64,000 nucleotides of DNA from Gyrodactylus bullatarudis (Eukaryota; Platyhelminthes; Monogenea; Gyrodactylidea; Gyrodactylidae): contig SSNU01000051.1 in assembly GCA_012064415.1 (NCBI GenBank), forward strand, positions 226,461-290,460, in the 5' to 3' direction. This document shows, one piece after another, positions 42,575 through 57,614 of this stretch. A program made the position numbers and the translations under genes. The notes below the pieces were generated by a model. The model saw nothing but the letters and a program-made list of their open reading frames with translations. It was not told where the DNA came from and did no database searches. Position 1 is the first letter of the stretch, and the number at the start of each line of letters is the position of its first letter.

Positions 42575-45500
42575 TTATACAGTGGTGACAATGACAACGA
42601 GAAAAGGCATTGACTTCTCCATCAATGCATTGAGCAATAATGAACCCGAAGGGATGTCCTTGAACAAGTTCGAGGTGAATTCACAAGGCGGAAAGATGTG
42701 AACAATGTAGAGATTCTAGAAGGGGGAGGGAGGGAGAAAAGATTAGATGAGTAAGCTAAGGTGATCAAGATTGATAGGACTTACTTCATTGGAGATGGGA
42801 TGGGTAACATTGATAATGCCAGCAGCGGACTTTTCGTTCAGGTATCGAATGAACGAGTTTTTCAGAATTATCTGTTGATCCTGAACCGGTTCAGAGAGGG
42901 CTAGACAAATGACGTGCTCACTTGGCTGGCGGAGTTTCCGATTGACACCCTCGAGTTGTTTCGGATCGAATCGCATTCGTTGGACAATCTTGAGGACACT
43001 GGATCGGCCGTGTTGGTCGAGGTGATTCTTGCAGAATGAGTCACTTCCCAAAGTTCTCAGCGACAAGTTAAATAGGTCAGAATTACCGGCCAGGTGGAAC
43101 ATTTGTGATTGAAATTCTTCATTCTTCAATAGGAGACGACCACGCCAGACACTGGTAAAGTTGGTGACAACAGACTCATTTGAGGGTAGATTGATGATTG
43201 ATTTGAATGCAACCTGTTGCTGTTGTTGTTGGTGTTGGGGTGTTGTTGCAGTGGTTATTTTACTACTACTGCTGGGACTAATGCTAGCCTCATAGATTGA
43301 GTTGAGGAGTTGAACCGGATTCGAGATGGGAGTTGCTGAGGAAGGATCTGCTGAGAAGGAGATTGCTGAGAGGGGAGTGTTTGGCACAGAAGATGCATCT
43401 GGTACAGACAGTGGTCGTTGAGGTGAGAGTATTGAAATCATCGGAGGCATCGAGGTTGATGGCTGAGCAGATGAGGGAGGAATGTTAGGACCATTGGACA
43501 TGGATCTTTGCTGCGTCGGCTGATTCGTCAATTGTTGGGTATTTGATATCACAGACTGAGGTGTTGATGGATTCTGACTGATAGAAAATTTTTGTTGTTG
43601 TTGTTGGGCTGCTGCCACTGCCAGGGCTGAAGTGAGTAAATCCAAGGTTATGGCATTGGCTTGTTGATTTGTCTGCATCATGGGAACAGGTGGCATACTC
43701 TTTAGGCTATTTGGAGAGGCTAAATGTAAAAAAGGGAGGTTAGAATCAAATAATATTTTTTACTCAAAATGGGAAAACAACTCACAGGACATGGCGGCGG
43801 CGGTGGTAGTGGTGGTGGATACGATGGGATTATTCTGCTGAAGTTGTTGCATACCGGATGAAGTGGGAACAGAATTGGTCAGGACAATAGTCGGAGACAT
43901 TTGTTGTTGTGATGAGGAGGATGGACCCTGAGATTGCATGACAATACTGGGGTTTATCTGTAGTCCTTGTTGTGGAGAGATGAACGACATTTGATTGCCA
44001 CTGGCTTGACTGACTCCCGGGGTAGTTGTTGATGGTGTTGTCGAGGTTGACTTGGGTGGAGTGGTTGAATTCATTTTTTGTTGTTGTTGAGCAAACAGGG
44101 AATAGATATAGGCCAATGGATTGACTCCAAATTGGGCAGCGATTTGTTCAATATTGCTGCCATTAGGTAGGATACCACCTGTCATTTGAGGCTGTTGAGT
44201 CTGTTGTGGGAGGAGTCCTGTGACAAATGTCGAAGGAGCAGATTGCAGACCAGACTGAATTTGTGGATCGACCAGAACTGAATTACTACTATTATGATTA
44301 ATTATATTGTTGTTATTATTTACAGTTGAGCTATTCGTGAGTAATGCCTTAGGATTGAGTTCATGAGTGCTCAGATGGGAGGTGGGAGAGTTTGTTGTCG
44401 GTATTGAGGATAACTGAACAGCAGTAGGATTTGTATTGATAGGCACCGGAAGTTGGATCATAGAGGAGGTTGAACTTGTCGTCAGGACAGTGGAGGGAAG
44501 GGTTGCTGCTGGTGTAAGTGTTGTTGATGTCCCAGGCATAATCATTATAACAGGGAGATTAGTGTCGACAATTTTACGTGACGTGGCAGGAGTTGTAGAG
44601 GAGCTTGTAGTAACATTGGTTGCTGTCAAGTCTTCATCAAAGTTGGGCTCATACGGGTCCAATTGTTGTTGCTGAGGTTTCGCTGCTATTGGGACAACAG
44701 TTTTATTTCCCTTGGTCGTTGTTTGGCCACTGGGCATCTGTTGAGACGGTGATGAAATGAGATTATTGGCATTATTGCTAGTAGATGTCTTGCCATGACG
44801 AAAGCTGATTTGGGTCATGGAGGGTTGGCCCACAACTAAAGAGGTTACAGTAAGACTATCGTTGGCTAAAGACTGCTGCTGCTGTTGTAATTGTTTCTTT
44901 GATTGTCGACCTTTCTTCGAAGAGGAGTTCATCATACCTATTGAGGAGGAGGATGGCGAATTGAAATGGCCAGAGGTGTTGGTGAAGGAATTGATACCAT
45001 TGCTACTGCCAGTCGAATGATTATTACTGTTCGAGTTATTGAATTGGCCTTCCTTCTCCTGTGTTACCCTTGCAATGACATTGCGCACATAAGTACTCAG
45101 ATCGGCACCATTTTTATCCTTCAGGTTATTGCTGTTGGCCATTGAGGAACTATTACTGTTGCCGACTGTAGGCGTCTTTGATGAGGACTTTGATGATGAT
45201 GATGTGGGCTTATTACTACTAGTATGAGAGGTCTGTGAAGACAAAGAAGGAGGAGGCTGATTCGTTTGAATGACATTGGCTGCAACTGTGGCCAGAGTGT
45301 TGAGCGGATTCAGAGGGTTCACAGGAGAACTTGATAACACTTGTGACTTGTTTATCAGAGTATTCTGTAAACTCGTTGAGACTGGTGTCAACTGTGGTGC
45401 CGATGAAGGTGGGATTTGTGGTTGATGTTGTACCATTGTTCTCTTTATGCTATTCAAGGTTTGTTGTTGCTCAACAACAGGTTCCTTAGACATGACCAAT

Positions 45501-48500
45501 GTGAATTGTTGCTGTGCTTGGAGACCATTACCAATTAAGGCTACAGAGTTCTGGACTTGTTCCACATTAGGACTAATGAGTAGATTTGTGGCAGTTGTGA
45601 GCACTTGACCATTGGCACTAGTAGCAATAACGGGCAAAACATTCAGAGGTCCAGTGGAGGTTTGGAGGCTTGGTGAGAGTTGATCCTGTCTCGAAAGACC
45701 AACTGTCTTACTGGTCAATGTGGGTGATTGAGGTAGAGTTGGTGCAGTGTTTGAGCTTTCTTTCTTGACTCTTTCATGAGATTCGTGGACGAGACTAGCA
45801 GCCTTGATTGGAGTATTCTCAGCAGTAACAGAAACATCAGTATTATCAGTAGATGGACATTCTGCCTTTTGCGGAGTCGACTGATCCTTTTGATCGACAA
45901 CAATTGAACTATCTTCAATGATGATTTCTTTGCCCACAAAATGATTCCCCGGGTTTTTATCCTGCTCTGATTTACTGTCGAATTGATTATTCTTTGGTTC
46001 AAGAGCCTTGTTGATTTGTGGGAAGGATAGAAATGAGGACTTGTCCTTTTCATGGTCCTCTTCATTTTCAGATGACGATCGACTGATTTTCGGAGAGGAT
46101 GAGTCGGTAGATGATTCATAGCAAGGCTGTTGTTTAGCGAGGAAAGAAAGGCCGACATCTTCATCAGTATCCATGGATTTATTGAAAGCCTTTGGCTGTT
46201 TGGCTTTGATTTGTGCCAAGGACTTTTGCTTCTTCTTGACCTCTGTGCTTGTCTTCTTTTGGGATTTAGCATTGGATTTGAGGTCGTCGTCAGCGTCCTC
46301 AGAGTCAAACGATTTCGATGAGGATAAATGCTTGCGTTTCTTCGTGCTAGCAGAACCACTTGTGCCGGAAATTTCAGCCAACTGAGATTCCTTTGCATTC
46401 ATAACCAGTGTCGTGGGCAATTTACGTTTTTCCTTCTTAGATTGAATAGCATTATTGTTATTGAGCAGAGAAGTTTTATGGGTCAGGGAGTCCTCCTGGA
46501 AACTCTTTGAAGTTAAATGCTTTGACTTTTTGCTCGATTGCTCAGACTGACTAGACTTTTTGGGAAGGATCATAGAGCTTTGTCCTTTAGAGGCTACAAC
46601 AGCAGCAGGAGTAGCTTTCGGGATGAAGCCCTCATCACTGCTGGACGTGGATGAGACCGAGAGTTGTCTCAGCAACTTTTGACGATCAATAGCTGAGAGC
46701 CTATTATTAGAATTGTTGTTACTAGGAGAAGTGATTAGAGTTTTTCCACAATTCTGTTGTTTAATGCCGGTTGGTTGGGTTGCTTCATTATCATCAGAGA
46801 TGTCCTTCTCATCGTCTAGACTGTCGTAGTTGCTATCGTCATTATTATTGGAGTCGGAGTCGTTTTGGAAGCTAAGGATTTTACTCTTTTTCTTATCCTT
46901 CTTCTTGTGTTTCTTATTTCTAGCATTCTGACGTTCCAATACGTTGGAAACAATGGCGGCAGGGTTATCCTTGGAGGCTCTCCTCTTGATCTTGTCGTAC
47001 ATGGACTCGTAGAGGTTGAAATTACGCTCATGATCAAAGCTCAGACTGTCAGAGTCATCATCATGAGAGGAGTTTTCATAGGAACTAGAGGAAATATTCA
47101 TCTTTCTCTTGAAAACTTTCTCATTATTAGCCGAGGTGTTGCCAGTATGATGATGATGATGGTTGTCCTTCATCGATGATGCTGACTGATCTTGCAAGTT
47201 CGAGAGGAGTCGTCGCTTCTTGGTGGGCACAACACTTGGAAGGGGGTCTCGTTTCTTCTTCAGACTGGGAGTAACAGCTTCTGACTTTTGGGAGAATGGC
47301 TTCTGTGCCCTGTTATTGGCATCGGGAGTGATTGGGCCAGCTTCTGAATTGGCCTTCTTCACTTTTGGAATCTTGAGTGGTTTATCTTTTAGTGTTTGAC
47401 TCATACTATTATTGGCATTATTCTTGAGGACAATGTCAGGCTTCGGTTCCCATGGTAGACGATTTGTAGTTGTTGGCTTCGACTTGAACTCAAAAGGCTT
47501 ATTATCCTGATTGTCACGTTTTGTTTTTGTGGCAATCGTTTTTGTCTCTGGCTCAGCCTCCGATTTCACCTTGACTGGTTTTGCCATTACGTCTTTGCTT
47601 GAGTTTAAACTAGAGTGTTTAGCATCATGCAGACTGGTTACCGGTTGAGATTTTCGCTTTGTTACATTTGGCATATCACTGGATTCAGTCTTGAGTGTCT
47701 GAGGTTGTTCGTAGCTCTCTCGTTTGGGTTTCGTTTCGAGAAATGATTTTTGTTCGTCCTTCTCGGGAAGAGAGGACTTGAAATCTTCATCGATACGCTT
47801 CATGATTTCATTCGTGGATATGTTGGCGAGGAGGTCAGGAGACTTTTCCTTTATTTCCTCAAGGTGGATAGTTGGTTTCGTGAGAGTAATATTGTTGCTC
47901 ATGGAATTATTATTTACATTGGCCCAGGAAGATGAAGATGTAGACGTCAATGGTTTATTAGCTGAATATAGTGAGGGAATTGTCTGACCAGAAGTTTTAG
48001 TAGATGAGAGCATTGACTTGATGAAATCGTTTGAGTCAATAGTAGGAGATCGATTTAACGAAGAGTTAGGAGATTTTATCCTCCCCTTGAAACGGTGCGA
48101 CATTGAGCCAGTGGGTGAAGCTGCTACATTCGCAGCGGAAATATCGCATAGGAGAGATGAACTTCGTTGAATGTCAAAGCCAAGTAGACTGTTTGTCGTG
48201 CTAGAGGTGTTTAATGTTGATGAATGTTCGGATGGGCAGATTAAGGCTTTAGATCCATTATTGAGAATTGAAGTGGTCGATGTAGTCAGAGGAGTAATTG
48301 TTTGATTTTTACGTCTAATTCGAAACTTTGAGTAGTCAACGACAGGTCGAACTTTTTCAGTTTTCATAAGCTCCTGGTCGAGAAGTCTAATTCTCTCATC
48401 CACAGAGTCCAACAATATGGGCTGAGCTTTCTGAAGACTTGAATTGAGAGGTCCTGACTTGTCAGGGAGTGAGCATGTCGGAGTAACAGTAACAGTATCT

Positions 48501-51500
48501 GGCAATTTGGATTCGACGACTTTGGCTTTAGACTGAAACTGAGGCGTCAGAGTTTCCTCTTTCACATCAGGAATGGTCTTTTCTGATGAAGTGGTTGAGT
48601 GTTGGAGAAAAGCTTGTGCCAAAGGATGATAATCGGCTCCAGTAAGGATAGTTTTTAGCTTATCTTCCCTTCGGATGGGCTGAACTGGAGTGATTATTGA
48701 GGTTGCTTTTGATGGAGATATCTTGGGCGGTGGCGGAGGAGGAGTACAGGATGAAGATCCTGATAGATTAGGATTAACCGGATTGATAAAATCATGGAGT
48801 GAATTGAGCGTAGTATCAACATTGTTTGCCATGATCGAATTATCCAAATGCACTGGAGAAGCTGATTTTGAATAGTTTGATATATTCGGACTTGTAATAT
48901 TGTTATTATTGTTAATATTGGCTTGATTGGAGGAGAATAAATTCTTTGAATGATTAGATTGAGGAGACGAAGAGGAAGGATTGATAACTGGTGTGAGTGT
49001 TGAGGCAAATCCAGGATCATCAAGTGTTACTTTATCCTCTTTAGCAGTAACTGTGTTAGAGCATTTAGCAATGGGAGTTTCATTAATCTCATTAGTATCT
49101 TGATTAACCCCAGGGCTAGGTGACCGAGATGGATTCTTTGAGTGTCCAGCCAAAAGACTCAACTCCCTGAGAAGGGCTGCTTTTTCCTGGTTCAACTTTG
49201 ATAATTCGTTGACCTCCTCTTTGGAGTCTTCTCTGACTTTTTTGGCATTGGCTACAAGGGTGTTACTGTGATTAGATGACGGTCTAATATAATCCAAGAG
49301 ACTGCTACTATTGGCAGCTGAATAATTCCGAGAGGGGGATTTAATCGAGGCTGACGAGGAGGTCGGAGATAATTCGAAGAGATCATCTTTATGCTTGGAG
49401 GAGCGATGGCCACTGGTACTGTGGTCACTATTCCGATGATTATGATGGCTGTGGGTGTTTCCTCTGTCGAAATCATTGTGGAAGGAATCTCCAGCATATG
49501 AGGAAGAGTTCTTGGAACGATGTTTACCTTAAGAACAAAACAATATAAAAATGAGAATATAAATCGAGGGAAGCGGATTCATAATACACACTAACTACAC
49601 TTACCATTGGGACTGTGTTCATCGCCTATGCTGCGAGGTGCATGAGTACCGGATTTACTAGTGGATGAGATTGTCTTTGAGTATGATTTTGGTAAGGATC
49701 CATTGACTCGTGATCTCGAATGATTCCGATGCTGTTGGCTGTGATGATGTTGATGATCACTGTTATTCGAGTAATGATGATGGCCGGAATGGTCTCGACT
49801 ATTGTGGGATGTCTCACGATGACTGTAGGCCATTGGTGGGCTATGAGGAGGATGGTTCTTTGAAATACTACTGCTACCGGTGTATCTAAAAGAGGAAAAG
49901 ATTGAGAATTAAATTGAGAACTGAGGGGCGAACATGATGTTGTGTGAATGAATTTCAACTAACACTTTGGTACTTTTTCCACACATAAAGTCATTCCTAT
50001 GAATGGAGGATGAACGTTCAGTGGAGGAGTATCGTCTGTGGCTACGATGTCTACTTCTCGGGCGATGATCATCAGGGGGAGGTCTACTTCCAGAGTATTG
50101 ATTATGTGAATCGATAACCTGAGAATTGTAATGGGTACCGGTTCGATTGGGATTTCCATGATGTGACAGTTGTTGCCTATGACTATGCAAGGAGGTTGGC
50201 GGAGATGAATCACTGTCTGATGTACAGCTGTAGTTGGCATCGCCACTCGTTGTACTGATCGGGGTTAAATCACGATGTTTTCTCCTTATTTTGCTCGAGT
50301 TACTTGCTGTCGAAGTGACGTGAACCGTTTTACTATTGTTATGCTTTGACGGGCTATATGAAGAGGATTCAGCGCCAGATGTCGAAGGTTCCCTTTGGAC
50401 AATGGAATCTATAGGTCCAGTTGTGGAGCCTCCACTATTGGCCTTTTTATTCTCATCGAATAGGGGAAAGTTTGAGTTGAAGCGTAGTAATCGAAAGATT
50501 TGCTGAAGCTTCTCTGAGGAGCCCTTCGATTTGGGATTACTTTCGACAGTCTTTTTAATAAATGCAATTTGACATTCCTGAGAGGCAAAGTCAATTTGAA
50601 CTTTACGATTGAGGATGGGCCGATTACGAGCCTCGTTGAGGGCTCTCTGGGCAACTTCAGGATTGTCAAAATAGACCAGAGCCCGCATCAACTTCTCATC
50701 CACAATGACATAGTTGAGACGACCGAATCGACTAAAGTGTCTCTTTAAATAATTCTCAGTGATGCCCGAGGCCAGATTATCTAGCCAGACTACATTGGTG
50801 GGTTGACTTTTGCCAAAGCCCAGCTTAACTGTCTTGTTGTTAACCCGGACATTCTCTTGGTCATTGAGGGCGGTGACAACGCATTTTATATCGACAAATT
50901 GCACAAAGGCATACGAAGTCCCCAATTGATTTGCTTGAATTTTTATATCGATCTCCTGTGAGTGAGAGAAAAAATAGAGTTATTATTATTATTTTTTGTT
51001 ATTTTCAGCTTAATTTAGTCTTTTGATCAATACAGAGAGAGTATAGAAGAGAAAGCATTGAGGTTTTTGTAATGTGAAAATTCAAGTATTGTTGTGAAAA
51101 TGCAAGAGATGACGACGATTTGTCTCTATGTTAGCCAAGTTTATTAATTTTATGTTTAGAGAGTTTTATAAAATAAGTTTAATAACTTACAATAATTTCT
51201 CCATACTTTTCAAAGACATCATGAAGATCCTCCTTGGTGATGGTATTAGCGCATAGATTACCAACAAAGAGGGTTTTGGTGGCTTTTGGGTGATATTCAT
51301 CCATGACATGTTCCGGTGGGCATAAATCTGGATCCTCGACATCAGCACCAAGAGCCTTTTCCACCTTGATTTGTGTACGGAAGAAGACCTTATTTTGAGA
51401 GGCCTCGTAGGCTTTGTCGGCATCTTCGCCTCGCTTAAAAGTGATCAAGGCTACACGCTCAGCACCCTGGCCATCAATAATGACGCTAGTGATTTTGCCA

Positions 51501-52814
51501 AACTTTTTGAATTCATGAAAGAGACCTTCCCGGAGGTTGTTGGAGGAGGAACGTTTCGGTAGATTTGATACAGCTAGACCTCGGTTATCTGATGTTTGAT
51601 TGTTACCACCAGCCTTTGACCTGTAGTAAATGTAAACATAGTTTAATGAATGAAAGATTCAGGAATAAATTCAGAAAAGTGTACCAGGAGAGGTAGGGGT
51701 ATGCATAACTAACCTGTTATCTTCATAACTGGAATCATTACTCGTTGATCGACTTCGTAAGGGGATTGGTGTATTAACAGTCCGTTTGGATGAGGATTTA
51801 CTACAGGGGAGAGAGAGGAAGAAATATTTTCAGAGAGTAATTCCATTAGTGATTTTTATTTTTCTATCTTTTTCATGATCAACTCAATAGAGAGAAAGAG
51901 AGTAATCCTGAAGGGTTTATATAATCCTTGCTTGCTTATTTGGCGCAAAATAATAAATCCACAAAGGTTAGATAACTTGATAGATGAATAAATAGTCCAG
52001 AGTCTAGAGATTTAGGGCATGAGTAAATCCAATAGTTTATCCCAGTTTATCTAATAACAATAAGTACTGAATGCTCTTTATAAAATAGGTAATTAATCCA
52101 CAGGTGTGTCAACAGACATGTAAATGTATTTAGGGGGGCGGGGTGGGCATAAGATGATGAGATAATTCCAGAGAGATGTTCCATCAGAAAGGGACACGAG
52201 AGATGATGGTAACGATCACAAATGGTAAATCCAAGAAAATTCCCAGAATATGTATACATATATATATAGAAGAAAAGTGAGAACATATTAATTAATATAA
52301 ATTAATAATTCATTTCAATAATAATTCGGAAAGAAACTGGGTTACTTTTGCATGCTGTTGATGAGAATTTAGAATCGATTGATTGAAAATTATTTTTTAT
52401 TTATGCGCATTAAATCAGAGTGTAAGAATTCTCAGTAGAAAGAAAAAGGAGAGTAAAGGTTTTTAAAGTTGCTATGAGACATACCTTGAGTCAGCTGAAT
52501 AGTCATTGATTGGGTTACCTTTGGAGTCGCAAAATTCTAATTCGAGATTGGTCTTGTGCAAGGTAACTCCAACCTCGTGGATTTTAGCGGCCATTCCGGC
52601 ATCTTTGCAGGTAACTATCGCTGTCTTACCATGGTTATTGGTACTGGAATTTCCAGTGTTGAATTGTATTGAAGAGATACGGCCAAAACTAAAGTGAAAT
52701 GAGAAAAAGTGTAGCTTACCTCTGGAGTATGGCAGTAAGATCATCAATGTTTGTCCGATTAGGCAGATTCTTTATCCACAAATACCTTGAGTTACACGAA
52801 TTTTGATAGGGCAT
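42575..52814 (-). CDS. spen: spen/SHARP transcriptional corepressor, complete 9-exon gene
   Basis: Exons 52814-52720, 52688-52485, 51800-51714, 51620-51191, 50955-49964, 49885-49605, 49527-43786, 43719-42785 and 42715-42575 join in frame (8907 nt, 2968 residues). Four RRM domains: residues 10-95 (YLWIKNLP), about 143-215 (LAVSNLPKRS), 243-315 (TLFVGNLCA, FEKYGEIIEIDIK) and 326-400 (VVWLDNLASG). A long disordered S/T/N/Q-rich middle is mostly one 5.7-kb exon. The SPOC domain starts near residue 2795 (VWRGRLLLKNEE, RMRFDPKQLEGV) and finishes in the last 47-codon exon (IVHIFPPCEF, FLVVIVTTV), which recruits SMRT/NCoR-type corepressors. Spen proteins bind RNA and repress transcription in Notch, hormone and X-inactivation contexts. 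Intron 1 is only 31 bp. Confidence 0.93.
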
Positions 52815-54466
<1,652 letters not shown>

Positions 54467-54645
54467 TTTACCTACACTACTACTAATGAATCGGTTTTAC
54501 ACTGATGTATGATGATCGAGATTTATTTTATTAATTATTATTATTGATTTTAAAAAATACCCAAACTTGAAAAAAATAATCTGTTATTATTTATCTCTTA
54601 AAAAAATATACAACATTGACACGAATTTCTACAACATGGAAAGAT

Positions 54646-55686
54646 TTAGGTTGATAGCTTTTGATTGGAGGAACGATTCCTCGTGTTGGGCCTTAGCTCG
54701 AATGAGGAAGACTCGGGTGAATCCCTGTCCACTTCTCGAGACTTGTTACAGCTCTTGGAGTGTCTCTCAAACTCGTAGGTAGTGAAGAACTCCAGACGAC
54801 ACCAGAGACAATGAAAAGTCGTGTTGGGATGCTTGATAGCGCAGTGCTGGCGAAGAGTGGAATTTTGAGCTGCCTTAAAACAGCAAATGTGACACAAGTA
54901 CGGCTTCTCTCCAGTATGCTTCCTCATGTGAACCTTCATATGACCACTATCCACAGAGCTGTACTTGCATTGGGTACACTGGAATGGTCTCTTACCCCCG
55001 TGTGCGGTAATCATGTGTTTTTTCAGGTGAATTTTCTGGTTGAACTCTTTTTCGCATTGGTCACAGGGGAATCCCTTACCGCTATTCTTCTTGTTTCTCA
55101 TTTTCCCTGTTCTATCGTTGCCTAATTTAGTAGTTGAATTCTCCACTTCCTGATGGTCCTTAATCTCGCCGAGTTCCTCGTCAAAGTCCAAAGTGGCCAG
55201 CTGTGAGTCCAGCACTACAATATTGCTAACAGATGCCTCTTGATCTCCAGGACTACAAGTTTCGTTCACCTGTTGGTCCTTAATCGGAGACTCCTTAACC
55301 TCCCCAAAGATCCTCGGACAGAAAGCAATCTGATCACACATCCCCCCCTCAGACATGCAATTCTCACCGAGATCCAGACAGCAGGCTGATCTAACCACCG
55401 GCGTCTTTGGCTGATCATTCAGCCAGAGCAAAGTTGGATTCTGTTTATCTTCCAGACTGGAATTATCCCCAATTATCATGCCATTGGTTAATTTACCACT
55501 ATTAACAATCTTTAAATTATGCGCCGAGTCCAAATGATTCAGGAGCGATGTAACATCATTAACTGGCAAGCAGCATGCCGTACAAGTCTTGGGCCATTGA
55601 AAGGGACAAATCTGCAAGTGACTCTCAAGGGTCAACTCATTGGCAAAGGTCAGGCTGCAATCATTACATGATATTGACTGTTCCAT
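54646..55686 (-). CDS. C2H2 zinc-finger protein, 346 residues, single exon
   Basis: The first true ATG in frame (55686) gives MEQSISCNDCSLTF; an upstream extension lacks ATG. N-terminal fingers: CNDCSLTFANELTLESHLQIC (C2HC-like) and CTACCLPVNDVTSLLNHLDSAH, both degenerate. An acidic middle (about 75-205) contains no domain. Then a compact run of fingers at about 213-325: CDQCEKEFNQKIHLKKHM, CTQCKYSSVDSGHMKVHM..HTGEKPYL, CHICCFKAAQNSTLRQHC and CLWCRLEFFTTYEFERHSKSC. Linker HTGEKPY is canonical for DNA binding. Probably a nuclear transcription factor; orthology unknown. It converges with RagA (stops 180 bp apart). Confidence 0.85.
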   Translation of the reverse strand: MEQSISCNDCSLTFANELTLESHLQICPFQWPKTCTACCLPVNDVTSLLNHLDSAHNLKIVNSGKLTNGMIIGDNSSLEDKQNPTLLWLNDQPKTPVVRSACCLDLGENCMSEGGMCDQIAFCPRIFGEVKESPIKDQQVNETCSPGDQEASVSNIVVLDSQLATLDFDEELGEIKDHQEVENSTTKLGNDRTGKMRNKKNSGKGFPCDQCEKEFNQKIHLKKHMITAHGGKRPFQCTQCKYSSVDSGHMKVHMRKHTGEKPYLCHICCFKAAQNSTLRQHCAIKHPNTTFHCLWCRLEFFTTYEFERHSKSCNKSREVDRDSPESSSFELRPNTRNRSSNQKLST

Positions 55687-55731
55687 TGCATGGTTTTTGT
55701 CAGAAATAAAATAGAGTCGCTCTCTCCTCAA

Positions 55732-57024
55732 GGGTGTGTCTAGAGTTTATTCAGTGTAGCAATGTGTAATGAAGAATGAATACATGTAGATTAATACTAA
55801 ATACTAAATATATATGGTAAGGTGAGACCTGATTGGCTGAAATTGAATATACACAATTCTGATTGGCTCATCTAAATCATTTTCAATTCAATGACTTGAG
55901 CAAAATAAATCGTGCATTCCTGTCATCATTGAGTATTGTATTTTTAACAATACCTCATAATAAAATTTTTTATCTGAATTTACTTTAAATGTTAGTTCAT
56001 TTTATAAACTATAAATATTTTCGACTATTTACTTTCAAGTAACCACAAGTAACAATAAAAATATTTAATATTGTCATTAGTAACAAGAAGGAAGACAGTT
56101 ACTCGGCTTCAAGAATATCTGATAGTCCCAAGAATCCCGGGAATCTCCCCTCTATTACATTTAGAAAGGAAAATCATCCAGTTTATTCCTAACCCTACTA
56201 GAACTTTTCCAGAATCTCTTTTCAGAAGTGATACACATCAATGGAACTTAAGAAGCTTTTCAAAATTTGATGCCAAAATGAAAACCATAGTGGCCGAATT
56301 AATATGCAAGGCACTTCTAATATTTATGATTTAGGACTTATTCTACATGTTATATTTCTCAAATCAAGACCATTCGATTCATAGAAAAATTCTCAAAAAA
56401 TATACATTCTATTTTTACAATGTATCTTTTAAACTGTCCTAAATTAGGACTCCTAATACAAAAAGAAATTTTAGTCCTTTTCAATCACTTACTAGGTTCT
56501 TTTGTGAATTTTTTAGTATTTTTGATTTTGTTATATGATGTGAGAGAACATTAGAATCTTTAAAGAATTTCCCTTTACTTTCATTGAAAATTTCAAGACA
56601 AAATTCAAGTAATTTAATCGTCTTGAGCTCTTCACTTTTGAAGGGATAGGTTAGACATAATATCTTTGAAAATTCAAAAGAAAATTTGTTGAGAAATCTG
56701 GATAAATTTATAGAATTCTAGATTATCATGTTATCTCAGATTTTTTCAGCGAAAAGTACACCAAATATAGAGGAATAAAAATTGCCTCACATATTAATTC
56801 GACCACTATATACCTAGTTGATATTCTCTAGACAATCATTTCGAGTGTAATACGAAAACTCATAAATGCGTAGTAATAATTTCAGAAGAAATTACCTTTT
56901 ATGTAATAATTTTACTGCCCTCCCACATTCCTGGAACAATAGTTTCCATGATAACTGGAATAAAGTCGTTGTCAATGGAACGAATAAAGGATCCAAACTC
57001 TGTATTGGAATCTCTAGCTAAGAA
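55732..57024. other. intergenic, no gene recognised
   Basis: Upstream of the zinc-finger gene there are CCAAT-like repeats (GATTGGCT at 55832 and 55861). The open frame at 56071-56334 has no recognisable content. The rest is AT-rich. Confidence 0.4.
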
Positions 57025-57321
57025 ATGGAGAGTTACTTTAAACGGAAGGACGACAATTTATTTGCAAAATTGGCTGCAATCCAAGATCCACAGGTCAGAA
57101 TGTCAACAATCGATAGTGTTGAGAACCTTTTGAGGTCTGAGAATGAGATGGCTCAGGAAATATTCCAAGAGATCTGCTCAGAACTCGACAGTCTATCTGC
57201 ATACTTGACCAGTACCAGTACAGTAAGTGGAGTCAACCTTCTCCATATTGGTAAGTTGACTTCAGTTCATAATTTCTTTTAAACCTTGGTCACTTTCTTA
57301 GTTCTGCATATTTCTAAGTGA
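57025..57321 (+). CDS. small helical protein, 81 residues, unknown
   Basis: Exons 57025-57250 and 57302-57321 join in frame (246 nt) across a 51-bp intron (ATTG|GTAAGT ... TTCTTAG|TT). An in-frame TAA lies two codons before the ATG, supporting the start MESYFKRKDDNLFAKL. The protein is mostly amphipathic helix (NLFAKLAAIQDPQVR, VENLLRSENEMAQEIFQEI) with no signal peptide, and could be a subunit of a coiled-coil complex. I do not recognise the family. Without splicing the frame runs to 57282. Confidence 0.5.
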
Positions 57322-57380
57322 ATCAAAGTTTAAATTGTTGTCCGAAATGTCGAAACTTGCATTGTAATAATATTTTTATA

Positions 57381-57527
57381 AACTGGAATTATTTCATTCT
57401 AGATGCTTAGGTCACAGGTTCGTCACAGCTTACTAATGGATTCCACTGTGATTAGTACGTAAGAAACCAAATACGACGAACCTGTGGGATATATTATCTA
57501 AGCACCTAGAACGAAATAATTCTAGTT
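57381..57527. repeat. small inverted-repeat element (MITE-like)
   Basis: Left AACTGGAATTATTTCATTCT.AGATGCTTA and right TAAGCACCTAGAACGAAATA.ATTCTAGTT are inverted, with inner CACAGGTTCGTC/GACGAACCTGTG also complementary. A partial copy lies at 25441-25500. No protein. Confidence 0.65.
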
Positions 57528-57614
57528 AATCTTTGTAAGGATAAGTGCTGCACTATTCATTAATATTTTTACAGCTAAATTTTGGGTTTTATCTCGAAAG
57601 AGTCAAGTCATTTT

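Noticed and set aside
42480..42701. 73-codon plus-strand frame
   Set aside because: It is antisense to the last spen exon, whose SPOC-domain sequence is conserved.
43760..49297. Several overlapping frames antisense to or shifted within the large spen exon
   Set aside because: They follow the Ser/Thr/Gln codon bias of the real frame and show no independent signature.
56071..56334. 87-codon plus-strand frame
   Set aside because: No domain, no supported splice partners, and length within chance; left unannotated as a gene.
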